NCBI RefSeq assembly: GCF_027580225.2
Contig: NC_073361.2
Location: 22,267,501-22,331,500 of the forward strand
Origin: Misgurnus anguillicaudatus
Taxonomy: Eukaryota; Chordata; Actinopteri; Cypriniformes; Cobitidae
Length of the DNA: 64,000 nt
Direction of reading: 5' to 3'
In this document: positions 11,960 to 23,707 of the stretch, piece by piece
Layout of the letters: the number at the start of each line of letters is the position of its first letter
How positions within the stretch are numbered: position 1 is the first letter of the stretch
The notes under the pieces: model-generated
The model's input: the letters and a program-made list of their open reading frames with translations, nothing else
Told to the model about the DNA's origin: nothing
Database searches by the model: none
Translations under genes and position numbers: made by a program

Positions 11960-13487
11960 TTATATATTTGTTGCAATAGCCAAAAATACAATGTATGCAT
12001 GGGTCAAGATTATAAAAAAATTATGACAAAAATCCTTAGGATATTATCTAAAGATCATGATGATATTTTGTAAAATTAATGACAAAAATATATCAAATCT
12101 TTTTGTGAGTGAATGCAGTTGCTAAAGACTTTAAAGGCGATTTTTTCAATACCTTCAGATTCCAGTTTTTCAAATAGTTGTATCTCCTATGGAGGACCAC
12201 AAGGGTCATGCAAAATGCAATAAAGAACTTCAATATTTAATAACTACCTGGACAATAAAAATAGCAATTGATAGATTTGTTTAAAAATGCATTAATTAAT
12301 CTATAAATAAATAGACAAAGTTACAAAAAAAATCATTGTGTAACATTTTATTAGGCAATAAAAAGTGAGATTATAAAAATAACGTAGAAATTAAATATTA
12401 ATCCATTAATAAATAGTTTAAAGTAATTTAACAATTTACAAAAACAACATAAAACACTCAATAAGTTCATCATTTTAAACTGCATTTACAAATTCTTAAT
12501 TAAATAACGGAATTTTAAAATGTATTTTAAAAGCGATTTATAAAGAGAAATAAATAACTGGATTTATAAATTGAACTACAAATACAGGTTTAAATTAGGC
12601 ATTTAAAAGGGCGTTTCCGTTTAACATTTCTGTTTTCATTTCTCAATGGTTCTACTTATTCTTTTCGCTATTCGATTTGCTTTTCGTTTTAGCCTCTCTA
12701 TTTAGCTTTTCCGTGACTCTTTGGGTCCTTGCAAATGGTTAAATGAGAAATGCAAATAAGCTATGGCCAGGTGGATGTAACAAGCTCGCTTATTGGCTCT
12801 GATTGTACATAATGCGCAGATTAATAGATCTCGGATGAGGACCCAAAGAGTCACGGAAAAGCTAAATAGAGAGGCTAAAACGAAAAGCAAATCGAATAGC
12901 GAAAAGAATAAGAAGTTAGAGAAAATGAAAACAGAAATGTTAAACGGAAATGCCCTTTTTAAATGCCTAATTTAAACCTGTATTTGTAGTTCAATTTATA
13001 AATCCAGTTATTTATTTCTCTTTTTAAATCGCTTTTTGAAATACATTTTGAAACTCCACTACTTAACCAAGAATTTGTAAATGCAACTCAAAACTATTAA
13101 CTCATTGAGTGTTTTATGTTGTCTCTGTAAATTTTTATATTATTTGAACAAATTATTAATTGATCAATATTTAATTTCTACATTATTTTTATAATCTCAC
13201 TTTTTATTGCATAATAAAATGTTATAATGATTTTTTTTTTGTAACTTTGTCTATTTATTTATAGATTAATACATTAAACAAATGTATTAATTGCTATTTT
13301 TATTGTACAGGTAGTTATTAAATATTGAAGTTCTTTATTACATTTTGCATGACTCTTGTGGTCCTCCATATATCTCGGTCAAATATTGTCCTATCCTAAC
13401 AAACCATACATCAATGGTAATATTGCTTATTCATTTTTGGTAATGATGTGAATCTCAATTTCTATCTTTTTATGGTCCAGGGTCACA
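11960..13487. mobile_element. GTGACCCTGGACC-type MITE, split by the second palindrome
   Basis: The right end TGGTCCAGGGTCACA (13473-13487) and blocks such as TGCAGTTGCTAAAGACTT and CCTAACAAACCATACATCAATG match the copy at 36558-37279. The left TIR is missing. The element is interrupted by the 1183-bp palindrome at 12188-13370. Confidence 0.7.
12188..13370. mobile_element. 1183-bp near-palindromic TIR element, copy 2
   Basis: Same length as copy 1 and nearly identical. The ends are TATGGAGGACCACAAG and CTTGTGGTCCTCCATA. TATCTC occurs at 12181-12186 and again at 13371-13376, with one extra C before the left end. The related MITE at 36558-37279 is uninterrupted at the matching position, so it serves as an empty site for this insertion. 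Confidence 0.88.
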
Positions 13488-13767
13488 TTTGACTAATTTA
13501 ACAAAACAATGGGATTCGAACCCATAACAGTGGTGTCACAGTTACGCCTATTGTTTTAGTTTTAGCAGCAAAGTTCCCTCAATTCTGATTGAGCTACATG
13601 CTTTACAGCAAAGGTTACAGTTTGCTACTACATCTGATTCAGCTAGAAAAACTATTGGGTAGGCTATAACTAAATTGTTCAACAATGTATATCTTTTTGA
13701 ATAGTTGTAGTTATATGGTTCAGCTGGAAAAAATAAGCACAAATGAAACTAGAACTTGAGAAGATGC

Positions 13768-13773
13768 TTTAAT
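13768..13773 (-). terminator. Possible lyz poly(A) signal (ATTAAA)
   Basis: The reverse strand reads ATTAAA about 140 bases past the lysozyme stop. No canonical AATAAA was found closer. It is a plausible but weak call. Confidence 0.35.
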
Positions 13774-13911
13774 GTACATCTCAAAACTTGTAAAATGCAA
13801 GGTTACAAATCCCAATAATGACAATTTAGTTTTAAAAAAATCAGCCAAGGGGCAAAAAATGCATGTATTACACACTCTGCGGGCATTATAGCAAATTAAG
13901 AGGAATCAGGT

Positions 13912-14824
13912 CTAGTTTAAGTCACAACCTTTCACCCAGCGTTTCATCTTACGGCCATTACAATAACTGTCCCAGGTGTCCCTGCAGAAACAGATAAAAA
14001 CATTCAGTGAAAATGCAAATGCATGAATGCAAGATCAATACAATCAGACATCAGGCAATAATAAGCAGAGCTTGAGGCAAAATGACAAGTAACTTTTATT
14101 AATGTGATATAATGTATAGATTTTGTCATTTATGCAAAATGATTTAAGCCCATATGTATACAATACTTACCATGACTTCAGTCCTCCTGTTTTCACAATT
14201 TTCTTTGCACACTCAACCGAAGCTTTCAGGTCATCCTTGAGCAAATCTATCAAGAGAAGAAACATTTACATACAATCAGAGCAGAGCAAGTTTTACACAA
14301 AAATGTGCTTTATATACAATAAAGCCAAATTACAAAAATGTTTCACTTAGATAAATGTATTTGGCATTATAGATTAAAATACCTGTGCAGGGTATTTTGC
14401 ACAGGTTCCTTCCATCTGGTGTTCCATCATCACACCATTTAAAACTGTTAATCTGGAAAATCCCATAGTCTTTCCCAGTATCAGCCGAGCGCACTCTGTG
14501 GGTCTTGTACTTGCTTTCCCAGTAGGCAGTGCACACATCTGTTGAAATTAATTGAGAGGTTTATGGCCAAGAAATATAAGACTATACAACTATAAAAGCT
14601 AAAGATACACGCTTTATATGTCAATCAAGTTAACACAACAATACCAACAAAGAGCTGTGATAATGTGAGAGATTGTAGGTGAACTTACAGTTGCCAAGTG
14701 AGAATCCCTCATAGCCATCCAGTCCCTGTTGCTTGAAGATACGGGCAACAGTGCATCGAGATAGTTTGCGGCCCTCACATGAGGACAGCCACATCACACA
14801 CAAGACCACTAAAGCCACCCTCAT
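13912..14824 (-). CDS. lyz: Lysozyme C (glycoside hydrolase family 22)
   Basis: Four exons on the minus strand: 14689-14824, 14383-14538, 14171-14246 and 13912-13981. Total 438 nt, 145 residues, ending TAG. A signal peptide (MRVALVVLCVMWLSSCEG) precedes a mature start near RKLSRC. All eight family cysteines are present. The catalytic Glu is at precursor position 53 (AYWES) and the catalytic Asp at 69 (GKDYGIFQINS). They are 16 residues apart, against 17 in hen. SLGNYVC has Tyr where hen has Trp. The enzyme hydrolyses the beta-1,4 bond between MurNAc and GlcNAc in peptidoglycan and is secreted by phagocytes. ATG 14824 was chosen because it starts the signal peptide cleanly; an in-frame ATG at 14857 would add 11 residues. 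It sits alone between repeat blocks, with a TATA box about 85 bases upstream. Confidence 0.95.
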
Positions 14825-14906
14825 ATCTGCACTAATGCTTTGAAAGACAGTGTTCAAATCTGCTATCTGAAGAGGAGTTGAGATGCAGGATAGATGCTTT
14901 TGAGAG

Positions 14907-14914
14907 TATTTATA
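14907..14914 (-). promoter_or_regulatory. TATA box of lyz
   Basis: The reverse strand reads TATAAATA 83-90 bases upstream of the chosen ATG, implying a 5' UTR of roughly 50-60 bases. A compact TATA promoter fits an inducible, myeloid-type lysozyme gene. Confidence 0.65.
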
Positions 14915-15126
14915 GGTGAAGTTGAAGGTTTGTGTTGCAAGCTGTTTTCACAAGTGCCTGCTGTTGGATTTCTACAGATGATGGGGTTGCTTCAGTTATG
15001 CCTGATGAGGTAATAACTGACTTTGAGATTGTATTAAAAATCTGTTGTACTTCTCAAACTGCTTAAATACACACTCACATATAAATATATACATGCATGC
15101 ATGAATGTCTGTATATTGCATGAAGT

Positions 15127-16122
15127 AAATACTTGAGTATTTTAACTTTATTAAAATATGCAAGTATCAACAGTAGGGTGGTCCTTATTTTTCAACTTTT
15201 AAAAGTTTATCCTCTCAGCCCACCAATATGTTTGTTTGAATAAATAAATAAATAAATAAATGGGCATTTTTTTATATTAATTAATAGAGGTTGCTTAAGA
15301 CCTTGAAGTTTAACATATTTGTGTATTATGTGATACTTTGTGCTAGCATGTATAATTGTTTAATAATATATACTTATGGCAGCAATTAACTTATTTGTCA
15401 ATGCTCCATGCAATTAAAACTCCTGTTGTAGTTGTGATATGTCTTTCAAAGCAAGAAAGCTTCAATGTAAATAAACACAATAGACAATATACACTCATGG
15501 CTAAAGCAACACGAAGCAAGTCCGCTATATGGTTACTCGGATCAGAAGAGACTGAAATAACTTAAAGTTACCCACCAAGAAGCAAGTTTTATGCATTTTG
15601 TGCATTTTTAAATGGTACAGTTTTTGCAAAAATATGTGATTTCTGAAATATTCAAAGGCTTTGAGCAACCTCTAGATATTAGGAACAAAAAAAATTGTTG
15701 CACAGTGTGTTTTTATTGATATCTTATAGGGGGTGAGAGTTAAACATTTAAATAAAACAATTGACCCATTATAAGGACCACCCTAGGGTGTTTTTCTTTT
15801 ACTTCAATTGATTTTGAAGCATAACATTATACTTTTTATTCCACTACATTTCACATTAAATATTTTTTAATACTTAATAGTACTTAAGTACTTTTACTCA
15901 TATAAACATAAACATTAAAATCTTGTACTGTCTTATACTTTACATTTAATTTCAATGTATTTAAGTATTAAATGTAAAAACAACTTGCTTTTGTGAAATG
16001 TAGTCAGTATTATGCATCGGAATGTAGTGAAGTTAAAGTTTATCAAAGAAAAACGCTCTGATAAAATACAGATACTTCATTTATTTGATTAAAGTAAAAA
16101 TACTAGAGTACTTTACACCTCT
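15127..16122. mobile_element. hAT-like element with nested insertion
   Basis: GCATGAAGT is present on both sides (15118-15126 and 16123-16131), which fits an 8-9 bp target duplication. The ends (AAATACTTGAGTATTTTAAC and the complement of TACTAGAGTACTTTACACC) are imperfect inverted repeats rich in TACTTNAGTA. Its interior is split by the TIR element at 15174-15785. Confidence 0.72.
15174..15785. mobile_element. TIR element TAGGGTGGTCCTTAT
   Basis: The left end TAGGGTGGTCCTTAT matches the right end ATAAGGACCACCCTA. The TA at each edge could be a Tc1/mariner-type duplication. The interior is AT-rich with an (AAAT)n run near 15240. No transposase frame was seen. Confidence 0.75.
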
Positions 16123-16429
16123 GCATGAAGTCAATAGCAATGAAGGACATTTTTATTTAATGTGTCATTGCCTTTGTTTTTAAAGTAGGCCACATCAACC
16201 TTAGTTTAGGCCTAATCTTAATTTAACGCCTATTATTAGTAATGGCAAGAAATACACATAATAATACAGAAGTTGATTAAGTGTCTCACATTACCAGTTT
16301 TTTCTCACTTTACCGGTTTTCACTTTGGTTAAGATGTGCAATTTATATATAGGAAAAAACAGGCCATTGTAAAAAGAAACATTCAGAGCAAAAATCTGTC
16401 ATTTATTTAAAAAATAAAACTTGAAGTTT

Positions 16430-16645
16430 TTTAAACTTTTAGGGGTGCGCATCCCTTCACAGCCCCCGAAAGACCAACCCAAACTTAAAATTTGAATTAA
16501 ACAAAACATTAATTTATACACTGTAGTGCTGTTAGTTGGTTGCTATATTTTTCTGATGTTTAATTACGCAGTATTTATGATAAATTAATGTATTTTATAA
16601 AATGAGGGCCCCTGGCACCATCCCATAGGAGAACCACTGGTCTTA
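16430..16645. mobile_element. Degraded CAGTGGTTCTCAAACT-type hAT MITE
   Basis: Shares internal blocks with the 5930 and 20261 copies (TTAATTACGCAGTATTTATGA-like sequence, GGGCCCCTGGCACCATC, GAGAACCACTGG). The left TIR is not recognisable. Confidence 0.6.
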
Positions 16646-17105
16646 ATTGATTAAAATATCAAGAACACCAAACTGTTTTTATTTCAGTTTTGGTAGAGCA
16701 GAACCTGTTTTGGTTCAACAGGACAGTTCTGTAAAGATGTTGTGACAGCTACAATTTGTAAAACTTGTGCAAAAAACTGCCTCTTAATGCAATACACATT
16801 GCAATTAACTGACAACAACTGGTTAGTATATTGAGAACATAAGATGTGTCAACAGAGAGCTCAAACGTCTCTGTTATCATAAACACAATCATCCCCAAGG
16901 CCCTAAGTAAAAAGTACCTATAAGTCATGTTTGATGCTTTATTAAGTAATATTGGTGCACACCTCATGTGCAAAGCAATTTTATTGTAAAATGTTCTTGG
17001 AAGTATCAAGTGTTAAATTATTTTGCTATAGATAGCCCTATTCCGATTTTAAAGGTAGCATAAAATACCATGTGAATGTTGTATAGCACTCATGATAGAA
17101 ATATG
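16646..17105. other. Spacer, no gene recognised
   Basis: AT-rich unique-looking sequence. An 86-codon frame on the minus strand (16749-17009) has no recognisable domain or exon signals and is treated as chance. Confidence 0.4.
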
Positions 17106-17385
17106 GGTAAAACTTTACAATAAGGTTCATTAGTTTATGTATTAACTAAAATGAACAAACCATGAGCAATAGATCTGTTACAGCATTTATTCATCTTTGT
17201 CAATAGAAATAAAGTTTTTAATTGTTTGTTCCTGTCAGTTCACAGAGCATTAACTAACATTAACACAATTTTGATAAAGTATTAGTAATTGCTGAAATTA
17301 ATGTGAACAAAGATTAATAAATGCTGTATACGTGCAGTTCATTATTAGTTTAGTTAACTAATGAACTTTTTTGTAAAGTGTTACC
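17106..17385. mobile_element. Small TIR element, GGTAAAACTTTACAA ends
   Basis: The left end ACTTTACAATAAGGTTCATT is mirrored on the right by CTAATGAACTTTTTTGTAAAG, followed by GTTACC. This is a MITE layout without coding capacity. Confidence 0.7.
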
Positions 17386-17599
17386 GAAAATGTAACTTTG
17401 CTAGATTGTTTGTGAATGTGCTGGCTGACATTTTTTATTTTTTTTGCTTGAACTTTTCATTGTATGTAACATTTCATTCCTTTTCTTGCATTTTTGGGAC
17501 AGTAAGTGTACAAAGCCATAAAACCTGTCAATTCATTAATTCATGAATTCATTTGATGCAAGGTCAGATTGTCAAAACTATATATTTGCTCATGTGCCA

Positions 17600-18020
17600 G
17601 CTCAGTAATAGACCATTGGAAAAGGTCAGGGTTTTCAAACCCTGAGAACACACATACATTAAAATAATGTATACATTGTAATGCACTGTGGATAAAAGTG
17701 TGTGCAAAATTCGCAAATGTATGTTCCCAAACCGTGATTTAGCATTTTATAGTAGCCCGCACAGGTTGTTAAGGGTTAACAATATAAAATTATTTCATCA
17801 TTTGTTTACCTTCATGTCATTCCAAACCTGGATGATTTAAGAAGATACATGAAAAACATTGGTAATCAAACAACATTGATTTTCACTGAGCATAAAACCA
17901 GACATTTCTCAAGATCTTCTTTTGTGTTTCTCAGAAAAAAGACTCATACAGTTTAAATGACATGAAGGTGAATTAATATGATCAGAATTTTTATTTTTGG
18001 GTAAACTATCCCTTCAAATA
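17600..18020. repeat. SINE fragment followed by GGGATAGTTTACC-type MITE
   Basis: 17600-17725 carries a weak tRNA-like head and the GTGGATAAAAGTG tail of the SINE at 5798. 17795-18018 ends in GGGTAAACTATCCCTTCAAA, a drifted right TIR of the family described at 1705. Confidence 0.55.
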
Positions 18021-18670
18021 ATATCCCTTCACAACAGTTCACCTCTTATTGACTGACCAGCGACCCCTGCTGAATGAGAGTGGAAGTACCATTTAAACAT
18101 CACAGCTTGTCCCATGTTCAACACCAACACCCTGGAGCAACAACAACAGGTTATAAATTACTTAAATATCTGACATTGAATGAATGACAGACTGCATAAA
18201 ACAACTGTTACTGACTTGTGCATGAAGGTGAATGGGAGGAATAGTACAGTGCAGTCCTTAGTACAGTGCAGCTGGACCAAGTGCTCGGTTTCCAGATCCA
18301 CAGAAGAAGGAGACTCTTCAACAATGAAGATGTTAACCCTTGCAAGCATGGCTCTTGCCAAACATAGCAGCCTCCTTTGCCCAAGGCTTTAACACAAGAA
18401 TGAGAAATAGTTTAACCATAACAACAGTGTGTTTGTTGTGCCGGTACATAAAGGTTGCTAGAGATGCAACTATATCAGCTGTACACACCAAATATGGTTA
18501 TCACTCTTATTGTAAGTGCTTAAAAAAGTACCAAAATACGATTATTTACAATAATTTATATTGTAATTTATATGTGACGAATCACTCACTGAATAAGCTG
18601 AAAATATGAATTGTTTCTTTTACAAATGTATCATTTTACTTCCGAAGGCATTTGAAGTTATTTGAAATAC

Positions 18671-19207
18671 TTAAAGAGGACCTATTGTGCGATTCACGTT
18701 TTTACATTTCCTTTGGTGTGTAGGTGTGTATAAGTACATGTTAAAAAAATGCAAAAGGTACATACCTCAAAGGAAATGATGACGCGAGTTATCTCCAATG
18801 TAAATCTCTTTTCTTGGACTACAGCAAACACATGGATTGTAGGCAACAGTTTACTTCCTGGGATTGGTGATGTAGACAAGACCGACATTATCATAATTCC
18901 TCACAGCCTGTAAGTTAACTCCTATTAGCATTGCATTGTGCGCGAATCTTTCAAACATGGTAAGAAGCGTCACGTTTCCAGCTGACGTGAGAGATATTCA
19001 GATCAATCACAACGTACAGATTAGCTGGCCAATCAGGGACACAGAGCTTTTCAAATATGTGCGTTTCAGAAAGTAAAATCTGGAGATACAAAAATGCACG
19101 GTATGTGGAAAATAATGTGTTTTTTAACCATAAACCACGTGAACACATTGTATTATACCAAATACACAAAATAACATTGTTTTAGCAATAAAATAGGTGC
19201 ACTTTAA
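18671..19207. mobile_element. TTAA-flanked element within the ABCC remnant
   Basis: It begins TTAAAGAGGACCTATTGTG and ends AAAATAGGTGCACTTTAA. The ends are imperfect inverted repeats with TTAA at both edges. It separates remnant pieces 3 and 4. No transposase was seen. Confidence 0.65.
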
Positions 19208-19507
19208 ATTGGGGCTTGTGAACCCATTGTGGTTCGCGAGGGAATTACAATGAATTTATTACAGTTAAATCATAAAATGTAAATAAATAATTTTACTTAA
19301 TTTAAACGTGGTGACAATTAACCAAATATTGTTAAATTAAGACAAGTTTGGTCATAATAGTAAACACTGAACTGTTAGCAATCACAGTGATTTCAGGAGC
19401 AATTCCTGTTTTCCCTACAAACTGAGAACATTATTTAAAGGCTTGTGCCTCCTAAAAAACAAAGCTAAGATTAAGTACATTTTGGTTAAATAAAACTTTG
19501 AATATTA

Positions 19508-19840
<333 letters not shown>

Positions 19841-20260
19841 TTACCACACCCATTGAAATAGTTATGTTACCTGTCAGCACTCCTTCCCCTCAAGTCTTTG
19901 ATTAGTTCTGTTCTGTTCTGGCTGGATCTAGCAAGTTTCATCAGCTACATATAAATGCAAACGTAATATTGCTTTGCTAACCTGACAAATGATTTGCAGA
20001 TATCTCCTGAGGTTGTGCAGAGACCCACGCGGGCAATGTTTATGCCATCAATCAGCACAGTACCACCGCTGGCCTGCACTACACAGTACATACAGTTCAG
20101 AAAGTCACCTCTGTTTGCCTTCTGCATGCTCACATCACCAATCTATAAACACACAAACACACCAGTGATGAGACATATTGCATTTGGGTAAAATTTTCCA
20201 CTCACATTGATGCAAACTCACATTTGTTGACATATGTGGTTTACAAGGACATTCCTACAC

Positions 20261-20537
20261 CAGTGGTTCTCAAACTTTTTCAGCGTGCGGCCCCCCTTGT
20301 GTATGGCAAATTCCTTCGCGGCCCCCTCAAAGAAAATTTATGACAAAAACATTTCTAAAACTTAAAATTTTAATAAAAAAAACATATTAAATTATATAAC
20401 GTAGTGCTTTTGGTTAGTAGCTTTATTTTTTAAGTTTAATTATACAGAATTCATGATATATTCATGTATTTTATAAAATGTAATAAAACTGGGACCCCCT
20501 GGCACCATCTTGCAGCCCCCCAGTTTGAGAACCACTG
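20261..20537. mobile_element. hAT-like MITE, CAGTGGTTCTCAAACT family, intact copy
   Basis: TIRs are CAGTGGTTCTCAAACT and AGTTTGAGAACCACTG. An exact 8-bp duplication, TCCTACAC, lies at 20253-20260 and 20538-20545. It lies upstream of the ABCC nucleotide-binding remnant exon. Confidence 0.9.
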
Positions 20538-20877
20538 TCCTACACTATTTAGTATTTTTAGTCTGGAAGCACAGAAAGTACGATGTTTATGCTCAGAAAC
20601 CACATAAACACATAAGGGGTAAAAAAAGGTCTAATCCTAGATCTAAAACTTTGAAAGTCCCCCTTCAAGTGATCAATTTGAATAATTACAGGTGGTGTTT
20701 AAAAAAGTTTAGCGAATAATTATGCCAGCTTTAAAAAAAGTGAATTTTGCTGAAAGGCGAGTACTTTGCATCCATGCATGCATGCATGCCCTAATAATAA
20801 AATGTGTAATGAAATCGGATGCTAATTTAGAACAATGAAGTTTTTACAATCATCACATGTTAAATAAAACACAACAC

Positions 20878-21318
20878 TTAAAGGGGACATCATCATGAAA
20901 ATCTGACTTTTTCCATATTGAAGTGCTATAATTGGGTCCCCAGTGCATATATCAACCTAGAAAATGTGAAAAAGATCAACGTTTTGTAAACCATTCTCTG
21001 CAAGCATGTGAAAAAATAGGTCATTGAAATTTGACTCCCCTTGTGATGTCAGAAGGGGATAATACCACCCCTTAACCTACATTATTTAACCACGGCAGTG
21101 CCATTTATTGCAGAGATCATCTCATTTGCATTTTAGAGGACACACCCAAAAACGGCACATTTTTGCTCACACCTACAAAGTGGCAATTTTAACATGCTAT
21201 AATAAATTATCTACCGTATTTGGTATTTTTAGCTAGTACTGTACATGTACGTGTACTCTGGGGACACCAAAGATTTATTTGACATCTTAAAAAAAAGTCT
21301 TGTAAATGTCCCCTTTAA
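20878..21318 (+). mobile_element. TTAAAGGGGACAT-type element, copy c
   Basis: Complete copy: TTAAAGGGGACATCATCATG on the left and ATGTCCCCTTTAA on the right, with TTAA at both edges. Same internal blocks as the copy at 9335. Confidence 0.82.
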
Positions 21319-21969
21319 TATCTTCTCCTCTTTTGAAATGGTAATATTAAGACCCTGCAAAGCATCGACTATTCAAGTTAAGTCTGTGGATGAAGAGACT
21401 GTAAAGTGATTTAATGCATTTCCAAGAGATTATTCTGTATAAAATTCAATAACATTTAACAAATCATTATGCCATTTGCTAGACAATGACTTTGGCAGTT
21501 GTGGGTTAAGGGTGGGGTGATGTAACCATGCAAACACAAAAAATATCCTAAAATAGTCTCATGTTACCCTGTACCTCTTTCACCATTTTGGCAAGTTCAC
21601 AAAGTCTTTAAAGTAGTCTCATCACGCCAGTGCGGATATCTGATACAGCCTGATCTAAGCACAGATCAAAGCCAGAACAAGATGACTCGAGTTCAGCTGA
21701 GTTTCAAGCAGGACCAAACTAACCAAGAAGACCAGAGTCCCGGCAATAGCTGCTAACTTTAATGCAACCCAACTGCATGCAGTATGAATATTGGTCGTAA
21801 AGCATTTCAATTAAGTAATCTAGTAAAAAATTCAGTGCAAGATTTCTAAAATAGAATTTTATTGATGTGGGGGCACAAAAATAAATGAATAAAAAAAACT
21901 ATTGTCATACAATTATAAACCAGTCAGAGATGCATTTGCATTCAAATGGCGCCCCCTATAGGAATAGTC

Positions 21970-22326
21970 TCAAAGCATTACACCAATGGTGCTGTAACAG
22001 CAAAAATTAAATTGTAAAGGTGCTTTAGCCTTTATATAAGCAGTATTTATAACCTTCCTATGGTGATTCTGTTGTACTTGACCAGTAGGTTTTGATTCAA
22101 GGCTGTGCTTCACCTTCTTTGGCCTAGAAAGTGGAATATTGACAAACTCCTGAGAAGAGACTAAAGCATCAGTTTTTCCATGCGTCTCATTTTCATGGGG
22201 CCTGAGAAAGAAGTAATTTTTACTTGTACCTTTTGGAATAGATTGTGATCTTTTTTTTATCATGAGAGCAAAAGATGTGCTGTACTTTCTTAATATTCCC
22301 CCACCCCAAGACTGTTTAAGTGTCAC
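21970..22326 (-). other. Unassigned 118-codon open frame
   Basis: An uninterrupted frame rich in Lys, Ser and Pro, with a segment reading SQSIPKGTSKNYFFLRP and later SRPKKVKHSLESKP. Its first ATG is 22 codons in; upstream of that the frame opens only with GTG. No domain, signal peptide or clear splice partner is recognised. It could be a chance frame or an exon of an unrecognised gene. It overlaps no identified repeat. Confidence 0.2.
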
Positions 22327-23264
22327 CTAGTGGGTCTAGGATTCTCATTTGCCATTTGGTTTTCTCAAACAATAACATTTATACATTTTTAGGCTACCTG
22401 AAATGTTCAAATACTCTAAATTGAGGCAACTTGATGCATTACACAGGTGCATCTTATTGCTGCGGTGCAAACCACAGACAGGGTGGAGAAACAAGGCGTT
22501 ACTTGTTGATGTTGTCACTACAAGTTAATGAATGTTTGATACAAATTGAATGTCCTCAGCTGTGTTTGTATCTCAGTAAAAAGATAACAAACATGCATTT
22601 GGTTGTGTTTCCCAATATCTCATCCTGTGATCAACAAGCCCTGCCTGAAATTTTTGAATGCACTGATTGTCTTGGATTAAAATTATAGTAATACATTAAT
22701 GCTTGATTCCCATTGCATGGGACAGCAGGACAGATCACTCTATGTTCCAGACGCAGTATGATTAAATGACATAACGTACCTTAACTCACACGCACACCCT
22801 TCAGCGGAGTTAAGATATGTTAACAGTGAAGATAATACTGTTTGATCATGCTTGTTATGCATGTAGAGCCATGTAAGCACATCAAGCATTTAACCAAATT
22901 AGCATCAGGCCTGAGGTAAGGTACAATCATTATCTTATATATGAAGTCATGGAAATAATAAACTTCTTTAACAGCCTTTCCAAGTTATAAAACTACAAAC
23001 GGCAAGCACACATTTAAACAACTAATAAATTATCTGTCGAACTGCTTCTGGAAATGTTCAGGCAGATGCTCTTACATTGAATCGGAGCAAGAGTGACACC
23101 AAAGATAATGGATATTTGCCTTTTTATTTAATGCCATTCTAGCTTCTATGGCAACATTCATGGCGAGACTCAGTAATGTCCACAGTATTAGTAAGGGCAA
23201 TTTAATATTTTCACTTCACCTAACCTGCATGCATTTGGACTGTGGACTGTGGCTATTATGGGAA
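22327..23264. other. Spacer, nothing recognised
   Basis: Unique-looking AT-rich sequence between the unassigned frame and a MITE. An 85-codon plus-strand frame (22431-22688) has no family resemblance. Confidence 0.4.
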
Positions 23265-23707
23265 TTAAAGGGATAGTTCACCTTAAAATGAAAATTATGT
23301 CATAATTTACTCATCCTCATGTTGTTTTAAACCTGTATGAATTTCTTTTTTCTGATGAACACAAAAGAAGATATTTTGAGAAATTATAGTAAACACACAT
23401 TAGAGAGTGACCATTGACTTCCATAGTAGGAATAAAAAATATGATGGGATTTAATGGGTACCGTCAACTGTGTGCTTATCATCATTTATCAAATTATTTT
23501 TGATCGTCATTTATCACAATACTTCAATAATGTTTATTTTTCCTACTATGGAAGTCAATGGTCACCATCAGCCGTGTGCTTACCATCATTTCTTAAAATA
23601 TCTTCTTCTGTGTTCATCAGAAAAAAGAAATTCATACAGGTTTAAAACAGCATGAGGATGAGTAAATGATGACAGAATTTTTATTTTAAGGTGAACTATC
23701 CCTTTAA
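23265..23707. mobile_element. TTAAAGGGATAGTTCACC-type MITE, complete
   Basis: Left TTAAAGGGATAGTTCACCTT and right AAGGTGAACTATCCCTTTAA are inverted repeats with TTAA at both edges. The interior is largely palindromic. Overlapping short frames here are artefacts of the palindrome. Confidence 0.85.
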
